Below are positions 1-11,800 of a stretch of 64,000 nt of DNA, piece after piece. Where the stretch lies: assembly GCA_015680905.1 (NCBI GenBank), contig CM027381.1, positions 85,027,501 to 85,091,500 on the forward strand, read 5' to 3'. The stretch is from Coptis chinensis (Eukaryota; Streptophyta; Magnoliopsida; Ranunculales; Ranunculaceae). The position numbers and the translations under genes were made by a program. Each line of letters opens with the position of its first letter. Within the stretch, counting starts at the first letter, position 1. The notes beneath the pieces are model-generated. The model made no database searches. It had not been told where the DNA came from and saw only the letters and a list, made by a program, of their open reading frames with translations.

Positions 1-2100
1 CTTTGGTAGGATTGATAGTCATAGGAAACTTGAATGCTAAAGAACTAGGAGTTGAACAAATCTTCTATTCCAACTCTACTTCAATAAATTCGAGAGTAGA
101 AAACAAATATCTTTGATAAGTCTAGTATAAGTTTAGTTTTAGTTTTACTTTCGTTTAGAGTTTCATCGCTTTATTTGAGAGTAAAACTATCTTTTTACGA
201 TTATCACATATCATCAGTACCTTATAAAGTATAAGTAAACGTTCACAACCTAGATGGATTTGGACAAACCATTAGTACAGTTGTAGTATAATCTGGTATT
301 AGTCTATCTTGACTACAAGATTACACTAGTACACTTTGTGTGTATTGAACAGGACCAAGTGAGGTTGTTTATCTTTATACTGACTATATAAGAGAACAAA
401 CACCTCTGTTATTAAGGATGTTTGTCCTCTTAATCCGGATATAATAACGGGCATTTACGTGCATTGTACATTGCTTTAAATCATCAATGAGTGAGATTCA
501 TTTGTGAATCAACAAGCTCGATGGATTGGGTAATGACATTGTATGTAAGGTGTGTTGTTGATTATAGAAAGAATTCCTGACCCACAGGAAGTCGGGTTGA
601 TGATGTCCCCTTGAGGAGCTCATAAAGATTGTCATGTAAACCCTACAGGTGGATTTAATCCGATATGACAATGAGATTGAGTGGTACTACTCAAGGGCAT
701 AAGAAGTTGATTAATGTAGTTGTTAGTAACTTGACTTAATCAATGGGCATTCGATATCTTAAACACGGGGAGATCCATAAGCATATAATATGAATCCCAT
801 AAACGTAACACGTAATTTGGGATTAGGGATTAGGGCGGTAGTGCAACAATGACCTTTAGTGAAATAAACCATTTGTTGACGGACTTGGGCCGTGTGTTCT
901 GAGCGAACATGGGAAGCCCAAGCCCGTCAGGAGACCTAACCCTGATTTCTCCTCATGGTCCCTGTTGTAGCCTATAAATAGAAACCCTCTTTCTCTGGCC
1001 GTTTTGACAAAGGTTTTGCTCAAGAAAAGTGAGATCCAAATTCGGTTCCAACTTTATGAGTGAGAGAGGCTAAGAGAGAAAGAAGAGGCTGGAAGATCGT
1101 TTCCCACACAACGTCTATTCTAAGGATAGGAATACAATAGAAGATCAAGAGATTGCTGATTTCATAGATCTTGAATTCTCAGAGATATCACAGGTGATCA
1201 AAAGGTATGATTCCTAACCAAAACCATGGACTCCCTTGATTCCGCTGCACGTGGGTTTTCACGGTTTGTAAATCATTCGATACAACCATAACGTTTCCTA
1301 CATCCTTCTCTTGGCGGTTTGTTAGGTGTAACTCTAGTAGTCCGATGCTCATGCGACGAGAAGAAGTGACTGTCTCTGAATTCGAACAAGACAAGGCCGA
1401 CTGGTTGTGAAGTTTGGTCTACTCATGGTTACTCTGGAGGTTTCACTGTGTTGTGGTTTGGATCGAGTGTGTAAGCTAGGGACGGCAAAGATGTGCTGGA
1501 TAAAGCTCGGAACTTGACTCAAAGATACGGCTGGTTGGAACTCTGGAGGTGACCGCTGGCAGGAGATGTCCTTTACAACCTCTCTAGACGGGTATGTTTT
1601 GGATTGGGATCGAGAGTTGGCTTCTTAGCTACTGAAATTTGGTTTCTATGGTAGGCTGGGGGATCTGTCGGGAGGTTGGGCAAATGACATTGAATGGAGG
1701 GGCTAGTTGGTTGTTTGGTGGCGCTGGGAAAAAGTTGCTGCCATAGTTGGTGTTGGCTGTTTGCTGGCGGGTAGAGAAGATGGTGGTGGGTTGTTTCGAT
1801 CTAGATCCACTTCTCAGGCGGGTTGTATTGGTTGGGCTCGGGTTGTTTGGATACTGGCTATTGTCCCAGGCCCGAATAGTTGGGCCGGTTTATCAGCTGA
1901 TATCTAGAGCGTAGACTTGAGCCTGGCTAAGGGGATTTTCACTAGCTTTTGGTCTCCTATGCTTGAACCTAGTTTGAGCTCTGCCTAACGGGGTTTCAAC
2001 GTAATTAGTACCAGCATGGTTGCTTAATTGCACCAAGATGTTATATTTTCCACATTTCACTTGCATATCCTCGTGATTTGTTGTATAGAATATTGTAAAC
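1..2100 (+). repeat. LTR-retrotransposon-like noncoding DNA
   Basis: No protein domain is readable here. Positions 560-880 resemble, from memory, the noncoding 3' end of plant Ty1-copia elements (a run of short AT-rich motifs ahead of an LTR). A TATA box with a short leader lies at 973-980, and an LTR start is possible at the tgttgacgg near 873. Positions 1400-2000 are somewhat richer in G and unclassified; the short reading frames there show no family match that I recognise. No second LTR copy is in the window, so the element type is an inference. Confidence 0.35.
973..980 (+). promoter_or_regulatory. TATA box in LTR-like region
   Basis: The octamer tataaata is followed by a purine-rich leader and a run of gagagag-type sequence, the usual arrangement at the U3/R boundary of a plant LTR. 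No host coding region follows, so it more likely belonged to a retroelement promoter than to a host gene. Confidence 0.35.
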
Positions 2101-2213
2101 GAGGATGCGAGTGGTACTATAAATGTAAGGATATATTATATTAATACAGGTGGGAGTCTGCTTAACCCTAGCTTATTTTTTTTTTTTTTTAAAAGTGGAT
2201 CTACTAGTGTTCA

Positions 2214-2505
2214 ACGTTTCTTGTCTCTATATATACTCCTCTACCAGCAGCCTATACAGTATCTGCAAAACTACTTTCTAAATTACGTTTTGGGCAATCG
2301 TAAGATCAGTATCGTTGTTTTTCTTTTTCTTCTTTGGTTTGTGTGCAGTAAACAGAGAAGAGTAATAACTGGCTGTTGTATCTTGGAGGTTGATGTGGTC
2401 TGTCTGCATAAAGAGGAACAGACGCGAAACAACTTTAAAGAGAGTGTACCGATCCGTGCCTCAGCCATCTTGTATTTATAGTTTGTTCTTGTTGAAGAAA
2501 TTATA
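2214..2505 (+). mobile_element. Truncated 5' LTR copy of Ty1-copia element 1
   Basis: This stretch closely matches 7484-8061, beginning at acgtttcttgtctct and ending at attatattccaat. It has a TATA-like tatatata at 2228-2235. Its upstream LTR part, matching 7312-7483, is missing, and I see no clear primer binding site after it. It also lacks the 270-bp MITE found in the 3' copy, so it serves as the empty-site allele for that insertion. Confidence 0.65.
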
Positions 2506-2644
2506 TTCCAATAATTTTAAGGTGGTTTGACGATGAATACGAAGAAAAGTTAAGATTTGTTTATCGGTTTTCGTTTATGGGTTAAGCGATTAAGAGGTAC
2601 GTTTTTGCATTATGATTACAGTATTATTTAGTATATTATTGTCA

Positions 2645-2716
2645 AGATTGCTCTACTAACAGTTAGTCTGTGGAGTCGAAAGATTGCTCTACTAACAGTT
2701 AGTCTGTGGAGTCAAA
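2645..2716. repeat. Two-copy 36-bp tandem duplication
   Basis: Units at 2645-2680 and 2681-2716 differ at one base (gtcgaa versus gtcaaa). The near-identity implies a recent local duplication. It lies in noncoding DNA between the copia LTR copy and the pol relics. Confidence 0.9.
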
Positions 2717-2939
2717 GGCGACAACAAAAGTATATTGGTTTAATGCTAATCATGAATTTTAGAGTGGAAGCAATAATCGTCTTGACTCTAGAATTAACAC
2801 GTCTTGATTTTTGGTTTAAAAGATTTTACTGTTGTTCACTATATGGGGTAGAAAATAGGCCACAGGCTGGAATAACTTTGTGCTTAACAATTATTGAATT
2901 GTACTAGCTCTCGTTTGAATCTCGTTATAATGGGCTGTT

Positions 2940-3140
2940 GAATGCATAGTTCGTGATTCCGAACGAAACTCCGGAATTCCGCTCGGAATTTCGGTTTTCC
3001 AAAAAACTGAAATTTTAAATATAGTGTCGAAATAATTGAAATTCCGAAAGAATTCGAAATTCCGAATATAATAGGGTCGAAATTTACTGGATTTTGGTTT
3101 TTGGATTTATCGGAATTCCGAAATCCCGAACTATGGTTGA
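2940..3140. repeat. TTCCGAAAT-rich degenerate inverted repeat
   Basis: Many copies of attccgaa and its reverse complement ttcggaat occur in both orientations, with related copies at 3425-3475. This looks like a decayed fold-back or MITE-type insertion, with paired TTCGGAATT blocks 150-200 bp apart. No target duplication could be fixed. The open frames over it are products of the repeat, not genes. Confidence 0.4.
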
Positions 3141-4226
3141 ATGAGAAACGCATTGCATGCATGCCTTGAAAACATCTTTTCCACAAAAGATGTTTAGGAA
3201 AGAGTAAGACCCGTTGTGTCCCGACGTACAGCTAGATGTATCATGCCGCAAGTTGAATAAATAAAGATATTTGACATAAGTATGAATCTAATTTTTTGGT
3301 TTATTTTGATATTGCTAGTCCATTGAGCCACCTGCTGGAGGCCATACCCGACCCAGGAGTAAAAGTTTGTTACCAAGTTTAATTTGCTAATAATACCATT
3401 GCCAAACAGTAGATTATTGAAGAGTTCGGAATTCGGAGATTGTCGGAAAAAGGAAAAATGGTTTGAAATTCGGAATGGTGGGACAGTTCTGACGAAAACA
3501 GCTATAACTTTTTGCTTGATGATCAGATTCACAATCCGCTTTTTGCGTTAGAAAGCTAACTCAGAGATGTTTCCAACGGTGTATGGCTTGAAGCCTAATA
3601 CGTCCAAAGCTAATTTAGTTTTACAGTTCTTTATGGGCCAATTTTCAGCTGAATAGCGAAACGTGATAATTCAATTTTTCAATCGGATAGGTATCGTACT
3701 CTTTACCAAATACATATAATTCTTTGTTTTATATTATAAGATGATTTGAAAGTTAGAATTACATGCTAGTTTTTAATTTAAAGAAATTTAAAATCTAAGG
3801 CTATATGTTCTAGTTATTTATCTTGTCAATATGTTGTGGCACTGGGTGTTGATTAACATGCATTGAAAGTTTTTTTTGCATTGACTAGATATAATTGTGT
3901 GAGATTAATTTCTCTTTTGTATATATATGATCACCAAGTTTGGTGTCTTTGTTTGTAAGGGATATGCATGTAAGGAGATATTGAAGTTAATTTGTTGATC
4001 CCACTGCACATCAAGTAGTAATGGAGCTACACTTCTATTGATATAGAACCCCACACCTTAGATGAGGTCCAACTGAGACTTGGGCCAAATGATGGCTAAG
4101 GTTATGGACAGTATCAGTCTTGGGTGAGACATCTGTGAGGGTACCATAGATGGTCTCTAGGCTTGGCTCTGGTCATGCCTGATTGGTGAGACAAAGCCGA
4201 TAGTTCGGTTAGATCAGTTTCAGTCC

Positions 4227-4260
4227 AAGGTGGAGATTGTTAGGTGTATAGACCGAATTG
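4227..4260 (+). mobile_element. Orphan polypurine tract and LTR start
   Basis: The purine tract aaggtggagat at 4227-4237 runs directly into tgttagg, the typical junction of a polypurine tract and a copia 3' LTR. It lies upstream of the pol relics of copia element 1 and has no matching LTR pair here. It may mark a second, mostly lost copia element. Confidence 0.35.
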
Positions 4261-4298
4261 GATATTGTTGATCTTAATAATCTTATACGTCTACTTAC

Positions 4299-6720
4299 AT
4301 GATTTTTTGTTCTGTTAATGTTTGGCATGGTAGATTATGTCATATTAATAAGAAATATGTTAAGAACATAAGCATACTTGATTTAATTCCTAATTTGAAT
4401 GATGATGATCTTGTACACGGTGAATCTTGCACTAAGGCCAAAATCACAAAGAAGAGTCACAAGTCAGTTGAAAGAAGTACAAATCTGCTAAACTTGGTAT
4501 ACATTAATATTTGTGAGCTTGAAGGTGTTCTGACTAGAGGTGGTAAAAAATATTTTATTACTTTCATTGATGATTGTTCGAAGTATGCATATGTTTATTT
4601 GCTGAAGAATAAAAGTAATGCTTTTGATGCTTTTAAAACTTATGTACTTGAGGTTCAAAATCAGCATGATAGAAACATTAAAATAATTCAAAGTGATTGA
4701 GGTACTGAATATGGCTATGCTGATTTTAATCTTTTTCTTGCAATCACATGATATTATTCATGAGATGATAGCTCTTTATTCACCTGAAATGAATGGAGTA
4801 GATGAACGTAAGAACATAACACTTAAAGGGATTAATTTGTTGCTATGTTGCTTGGTTCTGGAGCACCCTCAAATTTGTGGATGAAGCTGTTTTGATTATA
4901 TGCTATATATGTGTTGGATAGGATTGCTAATTCTAATACAAAAGTTACACTTTATTAGCTATGGAAGAATAGGAAGCCTAATTTGAGTTACTCCAAAATA
5001 TGGGGATGTATGGCTTTTGTAAGGAAGCATGATCCTAAAATCTCAAAGCTTGAGAGTAAGGCTTTTGAGTGTGTCTTTGTAGTCAATATTATGGATAGCA
5101 ATGCCTACATTTTTGTAGATATGAAGAGTAAATATTTTTGTTGATTATCTTATGCTGAGTTTCTTGAAGATAGATTTCCCTATTTATCTAGAAATAGTGG
5201 GGGTGCTAGTGGGGGTATTATCCTACAAGGCCCCTAATATTGATGTTTCTGACACTGACATATCTAGATTGTATGATAGGATTATAGATGCAGAAGATAA
5301 ACCTAGAAGATATAAAATAGCTTAGGGTCACTAAGGTTTTGGGACCCGACTTTGTCACTGTACTTTGGAAGGAGATCCCTCCTCCATTGAAGAAGCTCTC
5401 ACATCTTTTGATTTCAAGTTTTGGAGAGAAGTCATTCAAGTGAGATTGATTCTCTCAAGGAAAACAAAACTTAGAAACTTGTTGATTTGCCTATTGGTTG
5501 TAAAACTATAGGAATCAAATAGATTTCAAAAAGGAAGTTTAAAACTGATGGTTCAGTGGATAAGTTTAAAGCAAGGCTTGTCATCAAGAGCTTTAGACAA
5601 AGAGAGAACTTTGGTTTCTTTGAAACATATTCACCTGTTACACGGATAACATCCATTAGAGTATTATTTTCTGTTGTTGTTGTTCATAATCTTGTTATTC
5701 ATCAGATGGATGTTAAGACAGCCTTTCTAAATAGGGATTTAGAAAATGAGATTTACATGGATCAGGCAACAGATTACGTGGAACCAGGTAATGATAAAAA
5801 GGTATACAGATTACTTAAGTCACTTTATGGGTTGAAACAGGCACCTAAATAGTGGCATGAGAAGTTTGATAACTTTATAATTACCAGTGAGTTCAAGATA
5901 AATGAAAGTGACATGTGCATTTATTATAAGTATTATGATGGGATATGTGTTATTATATGATTATATGTTGATGATCTACTAATATTTGTAACTAATTTAC
6001 ATGTTATGAAAGATACCAAGAACATGTTGTCTTCTAACTTTGATATGAAGGACTTAGGTGAGGCTGATGTAATGTTGGGAATCAAAATTACAATATCATC
6101 TGATGGCATATGATTGGATCAGTCACACTACATTGAAAAAATATTGAAGAAGTATAACTACTTTGATTGCGTGACTGTGAGTAGTCCTTTTTATCTATGT
6201 GTTAAATTATTTGCGAATAATGGTGAACCTGTGAATCAGAAGGAACATGCAAATATCATTGGTAGTTTGAGATAAGCTACAGATTGTATAAAACCTGGCA
6301 TTGCCTATGCAGTAGGTGTTATTTGCATGTACATTAGCAGGCAATATATTCGGATTGGAACATCCTTTTGGAAGACTTCGAGATCACCAGTGGCTATGTG
6401 TTTAGCATTGGTGGAGGTGTTGTATCTTGAAAGTCCAAGAAACAGACCATTATAGCATAGTATGCTATAGAGTCTGAGATTATTGCTTTGGCTAGTACGA
6501 GTGAAGAAGCTAGTTGAGTACAAGGCCCTCTTACTCATATACTAGTCTAAGATAGACGGTATTAGTTATAATGATACTTTGTTGATAGCATTACAGCTAT
6601 TACTAGAAGAGTCCATATTATTTTGATTTTGTGAGATCTAAAGATAACCTTGTAGATTCACAAACCAAAGCTCTGTCTAGAGATATAATGTTGACTGCTC
6701 TACTAGCATGGGACTGAAGC
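4299..6720 (+). pseudogene. Ty1-copia element 1 pol relic (IN-RT-RH)
   Basis: Decayed pol polyprotein in copia order, integrase before reverse transcriptase. A GAG-pre-integrase piece (WHGRLCHI) and an integrase core start (FITFIDDCSKYAYVYLLK) lie at 4320-4700, followed by a frame-shifted YSPEMNGV..ERKN piece near 4770-4830. Reverse transcriptase starts at 5556 (KFKARLVIKSF, DVKTAFLNRDLE, LKSLYGLKQAPK), and YVDDLL follows near 5967. RNase H relics reach about 6700, with the RYLKGT block apparently lost. In-frame stops occur at about 4698, 5850, 5958 and 6111, among others. No gag is recognisable between 2506 and 4290. The element cannot make its own proteins. A polypurine tract at 7301-7310 and the 3' LTR at 7312 close it. 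Confidence 0.85.
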
Positions 6721-7300
6721 CAATTGAAAGATAAACATCTATGATGGTAACCCAACCTGGGGACTGGTGATCTCAAGAACTAGGTTTAAAGGGAAGAACA
6801 AGTCATATAATGTTGGTTGTGAGACATACATTGTTACTTATCTGTCCCATAGTTGGATAGTAAAATGTATGAGATCCTGAAACGATAATAAATGTTGAGG
6901 TTTTCTGGGAAAAACTCTTAATGAAGTTCTGTGGTCCTTATGGGCGGAGTGCATAGCTATAGGAGCACTCTTGATAGACTCACCTAGTGAATGTGAAAGT
7001 ACAAGCCGCTTTCTATGAGAATGAGGGCTGATTCTCTAGTTATTCACGAATCCAGGAAGAGAGCACATGGCCTTTAATGTGCAGGACATGAAAGGAGAAC
7101 ATTGGATGTGTTATGCATGATTCTAACTTATTGTATACTCAAGACCTAAGTTTAAGACTTAATCACTTATAACTCTTATACTTTGAGTAATTTTCACTTT
7201 GTAAAGGTTTAAGTCTTGGACACCTTTATTTATGTATAACATGTTGAAACTGATATTGATTGCCCTTAAATATATTTTATATTTTGTTTTTATCAAAAAT

Positions 7301-7310
7301 AAGTGGGGAA
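7301..7310 (+). other. Polypurine tract of copia element 1
   Basis: The purine run aagtggggaa directly precedes the TG of the 3' LTR at 7312. This is the plus-strand priming site expected for an LTR retrotransposon, and it fixes the LTR start. Confidence 0.7.
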
Positions 7311-7311
7311 A

Positions 7312-8066
7312 TGTTGTGTTGTTTTGAATAAAACAAGAGGTGAACTTGGGCTTGGGCTTGGGCTCTTTGATCCCTTATCTTCTTTTTGGTAAACTTTTTT
7401 TCCGATAGGTTTGGAAACAGAATTGGATATAGATTGGAAACAGAAACGTAGTAGACTAGTAGACTCCGATCCTTATGTGCTCCACGTTTCTTGTCTCTAT
7501 ATATACTCCTCTACGAGCAGCCTATACAGTATCTACAAAACTACTTTCTAAACTACATTTTGGACAATCATAAGATCAGTATCGTTGTTCTTCCTTTTGT
7601 TTTTTGGTTTGTGTGCAGTAAACAGAGAAAAGTAATAACTGACTTTTGTATCTTGAAGGTTGACGTGGTATGTCTGCATAAAGAGGAACAGACGCTAGGG
7701 CCGGTTCTGAGGGCAGGCCAACTAGGCGGCCGCCTAGGGCCCCCAGCTTGTTAGTCAAATTTTGGGCCCCCAAGTATAATCATATACCCACTAAACCACG
7801 TGTAAAGGACTCAAGGTTGTTCAGTCCAGTCAAATTATGTACAGTCCAGTCCACTCAAACATTGGCCCATGTCCCCTTGTGTAAAAGACTTGGTTTTTTT
7901 CTCAATAATATAGACCCATTTTAAGAAACTTGCCTTGGGCTCCTCAAAGTTCAGGCCCGGCCCTGACAGACTCGAAACAACCTTAAAGAGAGTATAATGA
8001 TCCGTGCCTCAGCCATCTTGTATTCATAGTTTGTTCTGGTTGCAGAAATTATATTCCAATAGAACA
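7312..8066 (+). mobile_element. 3' LTR of copia element 1 (with MITE inside)
   Basis: Starts tgttgtg after the polypurine tract and probably ends ...agaaca at 8066. The second half repeats 2214-2505. A TATA-like octamer is at 7498-7505. The LTR is about 755 bp, or about 477 bp without the MITE and one copy of its target duplication. It lies about 0.8 kb upstream of the TT8-type start codon and points the same way, so it could influence that promoter; this is an inference. The exact 3' end is uncertain because the 5' copy diverges at the last bases. Confidence 0.7.
7696..7965. mobile_element. hAT-type MITE, 270 bp
   Basis: Terminal inverted repeats begin tagggccggttctgag and, on the other strand, cagggccgggcctgaa. 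They are flanked by 8-bp target duplications acagacgc (7688-7695) and acagactc (7966-7973), one mismatch apart. The related LTR at 2214-2505 reads straight through acagacgcgaaacaac with no insertion, which confirms the boundaries. The GGCGGCCGCCTAGGGCCCC block inside the left end is typical, from memory, of a common plant hAT-derived family. It has no coding capacity. Confidence 0.9.
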
Positions 8067-8855
8067 GTATGAATGTTGCATCCTCACTAGCTTTTTCTTT
8101 GTGATATGCGTCCTAACTAGCTTTCGTCCCAGTAAATTGTACTAAAGGTTGAAGGATGTTCATCCTGAGAGTTCAATGCAAGAAAATCTCGATGCATACA
8201 TCTTAATTTAAATAGGCTGTAGGAGTAAGAATGCTACATTTTGGAGGAAGCAGTGACACATGATGACATATTGACATGAAGGCCAACTTGAGATGCAGCG
8301 TCAGCCGTCTAATTTTGATGTATCACATATTCACATATTACTCATAACTTCACCTAACAGCACAGAATTTCCAACCCCACGTAACATTCCACGGCTACTA
8401 ATCCAAATACAAATAATTAAGTACACAACCAATACAAGTGAGAACTGTCCGGTGGACCGACCAGTCAAAGCCCAAACAAACAATCTTCTTAACAGTTAAC
8501 ACTACCATGCAACTTTCATCCTTTCTCACCTTAGAATTTCTTCAGTCTCACTCACCTCTTCAACTCCACTCTTCTTCTTCTTCTTCTTCTTTTCCTTTTT
8601 CTTCTTCTTCTTTTTTTTTTTCTTCTTATTCTTTTGAAATTTTTTCTTCTAAGTACTAAAAGTGGCTTTTTATGGGCTTCAAAAGACTTATTTCTTTTGT
8701 TTTCTTGTGTTTTTATTTCGTATCTTTGATGATTCAACTGTTTAAATGAATCCTTCTCTATAGAATCTGAATTTTGATTCTTTTGCGGCCCAAAAAGAAA
8801 TTTGTTTTGAAGAATCTACAGATTGAGGGACTCTAGTGTTGCACCAAGTTCAGTG
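8067..8855 (+). promoter_or_regulatory. Upstream region and leader of the TT8-type gene
   Basis: The space between the copia 3' LTR and the bHLH start codon. A pyrimidine-rich (CTT)n tract at 8571-8634 is likely in the 5' leader. No unambiguous TATA box stands out, and the transcription start cannot be fixed. An intron within the leader is possible but not shown. Short open frames here, including a basic one on the minus strand over the CTT tract, are low-complexity artefacts. Confidence 0.45.
8571..8634 (+). repeat. (CTT)n pyrimidine tract
   Basis: An imperfect run of CTT/TTC triplets directly upstream of the bHLH gene. It is a simple repeat likely to vary in length between individuals. As part of the leader it could affect expression, but nothing in the sequence proves that. 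Confidence 0.8.
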
Positions 8856-11800
8856 ATGAATACTCAACAAGGTGTTCGGTTACAGCACATGTTACAAACA
8901 TCAGTTCAATCTGTTCAATGGACTTATAGTCTCTTTTGGCAAGTCTGTCCACAGCAAGGGTATGCTTTCTTGAAACAAGATATATATAATCAAACTCTTA
9001 TTTTGATTATATTGTTAGCCTAAATATTCTTGTTAAAATTTGCAACAATCCAATCAATTACTCGCATTAAAGGCCTTTACTATTATATATGTTTTGTGGA
9101 AAATATAGGATTAAGTAGAGTGTTACATACTTTTACAATATGTTGATGGATGCTCCTTTCACGGCGAATAATAGAAAAGCAAAAACCAGTTTTTGTTATT
9201 GAATGCCGTGTGCGTTAATTGGTTGTCCAGAGCCTTAGTATGGGGAGATGGATACTACAATGGAGCTATTAAAACAAGGAAGACAGTGCAGCCAATGGAG
9301 GTTACTTCTGAGGAGGCTTCACTTCAAAGGAGCCAACAGCTAAGGGAACTATATGATTCCTTGTCCGCCGAGGAGACCAACCAACCAGCTCGCCGTCCTT
9401 GCGCTGCATTATCACCGGAGGACTTGACAGAATCCGAATGGTTCTATCTTATGTCTGTCTCCTTCTCTTTTCCACCAGGAGTAGGGTAAGTCTGCACATC
9501 TTTACTTTCTCATTCTTTAACTTATCACTCATTATTTGAAGACATCCAATCACTGAATCACACATGTACTTTTAGAGTTAGATAAGACTTCTTGCCAGAA
9601 ATAAAGGCTTCGTTCTTCGTGATAATACTTTAATTTACCCTTGTAATGTATGTCCTGAATTGTTGAAAATACTCTCTCTCTCTCTCTCTCCATAATGGAC
9701 TAAAGATCTAAAAAAATAATGGATGATGGAAGTACTAGCAATGAGCGTTAACTTATTTGCGTGTCTCTCCGTGTGCTGATTTAGTTTGTATAACTGGGAT
9801 TGTTAATTGTTACATACTCTAGCTACTTTACCCTGTAGGGAGAGCTTGTCAAGTACTATAAAAAAATAAAATAGCTTACTTTGATCTTTTCTTTCTAGAG
9901 AATTGACAAATATTCAAAAGTTGAAAGTACTCTCTCCTATGTGTTTGTGTGAAACTGAAGACTGAAGAGTTCATATAATTGAAAAATGATTGCCTTTACA
10001 AGGTACCATCCATGTCCACACTCCACAACTCCCACTATCTAAAAAATCAGCTGTGATTATTTTATTGTAATATGAATAGGCTAAATGTAAAATCTTTTTT
10101 TTTTTTCGATAATATGGCTAAATGTAAAATCAACTTGCCACTTCGATTCTCAAATTTGAGCATTTAATTGGCTTAAACAATGCAAGGCAGAAAATATGGC
10201 AGAACTAGACAAATAGGAAGAATATGCGAAAGCGTGGAAGTCAGACAAGTAGATTATTGAAATAAATGTGAACTAAATACACAAATATACAAAAGAAGAG
10301 TATATAAGTCTAAGTTAGATCCGTTTCTTTCTTCCTGATAGAACACTTTAGGATGCTTTAGGAGTAAATGCACATCCACATCAAAATGCATAGTGAACCA
10401 ATTTGTCATTTTAGATTTCCCTTTTTAGAACTATTCTAGCGACATGTTAACCATGTAGCCCAAAGCTTTTATGATTGACTTAATTTGATTTTCACCTTCA
10501 AAGTTAGTTGAACCTCTTCATGTGTCTTCATCTTTCTTGTAGCCTTGGAGCTTTTTAAGATTCTATTTTAGAGTCAGAAGAAAATCTGTTGCCTGAGCTT
10601 TGTTTTTGTCAAGTTTTTGCTAGATATATATGCAGGGTGCGTGGTCGATCAGGCAATATAATAGATTCTAAAGCTTGTTTGATTTAAGGAAAATTGAAGA
10701 AATAGTTCTTCAGGGGTCACTAAATTCCGACCCTGTAAAAGCTCATCCACTAGACTAGCAACACTACCAAGGCTATTCTTTACATGATACCATTTAGCCT
10801 AGTATATTAGTATATAGCCTATTGTTTCAATTTAGGCCCAAAAAAATCCCAACCCACCAAATAATAAAAGCCCAGCCCATAAACCGGGCAGTGTGACCAA
10901 ATCAACAATGATATATCCAATACTCTTGTGCCCAAATAATAAACTGCACATACCCATAAGTTTTTGGATCTGCAGTGTCATAATTTGTCAGGAGGATTTG
11001 TAGCTGCCGGAGGGGACCTTGAGGGCTCCACACCGACCTCTTTTATTAGATAGATTAGTATGTATTCATTAATACTCTTAGAAAATAATGGCCACTACAA
11101 GATGAATCCCAGTAGACTTGGAGAAATTTTCAATTGGCCACTAGGAACAGTTTAATTAACGGTTAATAATTGGAGGCTTCGGATTAGGGGTGCAAACGGA
11201 TAGGTTTGGATTCGGATATGCCTGTATCCAAATCCAAATCCGACGGATATTAAAATTTTTATCCGAATCCGATTTCGGATATCGGATAATATCCGATCTG
11301 AAAATTAATATTAATTAAAATTTTATTTGCTTTGAATAATTCATTTTACCACTATAAAAACTATTATAAATATATATACTTGCCATTTATTATTATTATA
11401 ATAGTTTTATGATTTATTCAAAGCAAATAAGATTGATTTTATATAATATTTAATACAATAATAAATTAATTAATTATATATATAATAACTATTAATTTTT
11501 TAAATCGGATCGGATATTTTTGGATGCGGTATGGCAGTTCCGAATTCGTATCCGAAACCAGTTCGAACATAAAAAATTATCCGAATCAAATATTTGAAAT
11601 TTTTGGATAATATCTGATTTTTCGAATACGAATTCGAATCGGATTCGAATATTTGGATATCCACTTGCATCCCTACTTTGGGCTATTACATAAAAGGTCG
11701 GCCACAGAATTGCCAAACTACCTTGCCATCACTGATGGGTTTTTGAACTTGATTACTTAAAGCATAATAGTGAGCATTATCATCTGAGCTCTTGAGTACG

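Noticed and set aside
2221..2481. Frame repeated at 7491-7754 (MSLYILLY...)
   Set aside because: The two copies are LTR sequence of copia element 1. The shared frame reflects LTR identity, not a gene.
8552..8737. Arginine/lysine-rich minus-strand frame upstream of TT8
   Set aside because: It is the reverse of the (CTT)n tract and so a simple-repeat artefact.
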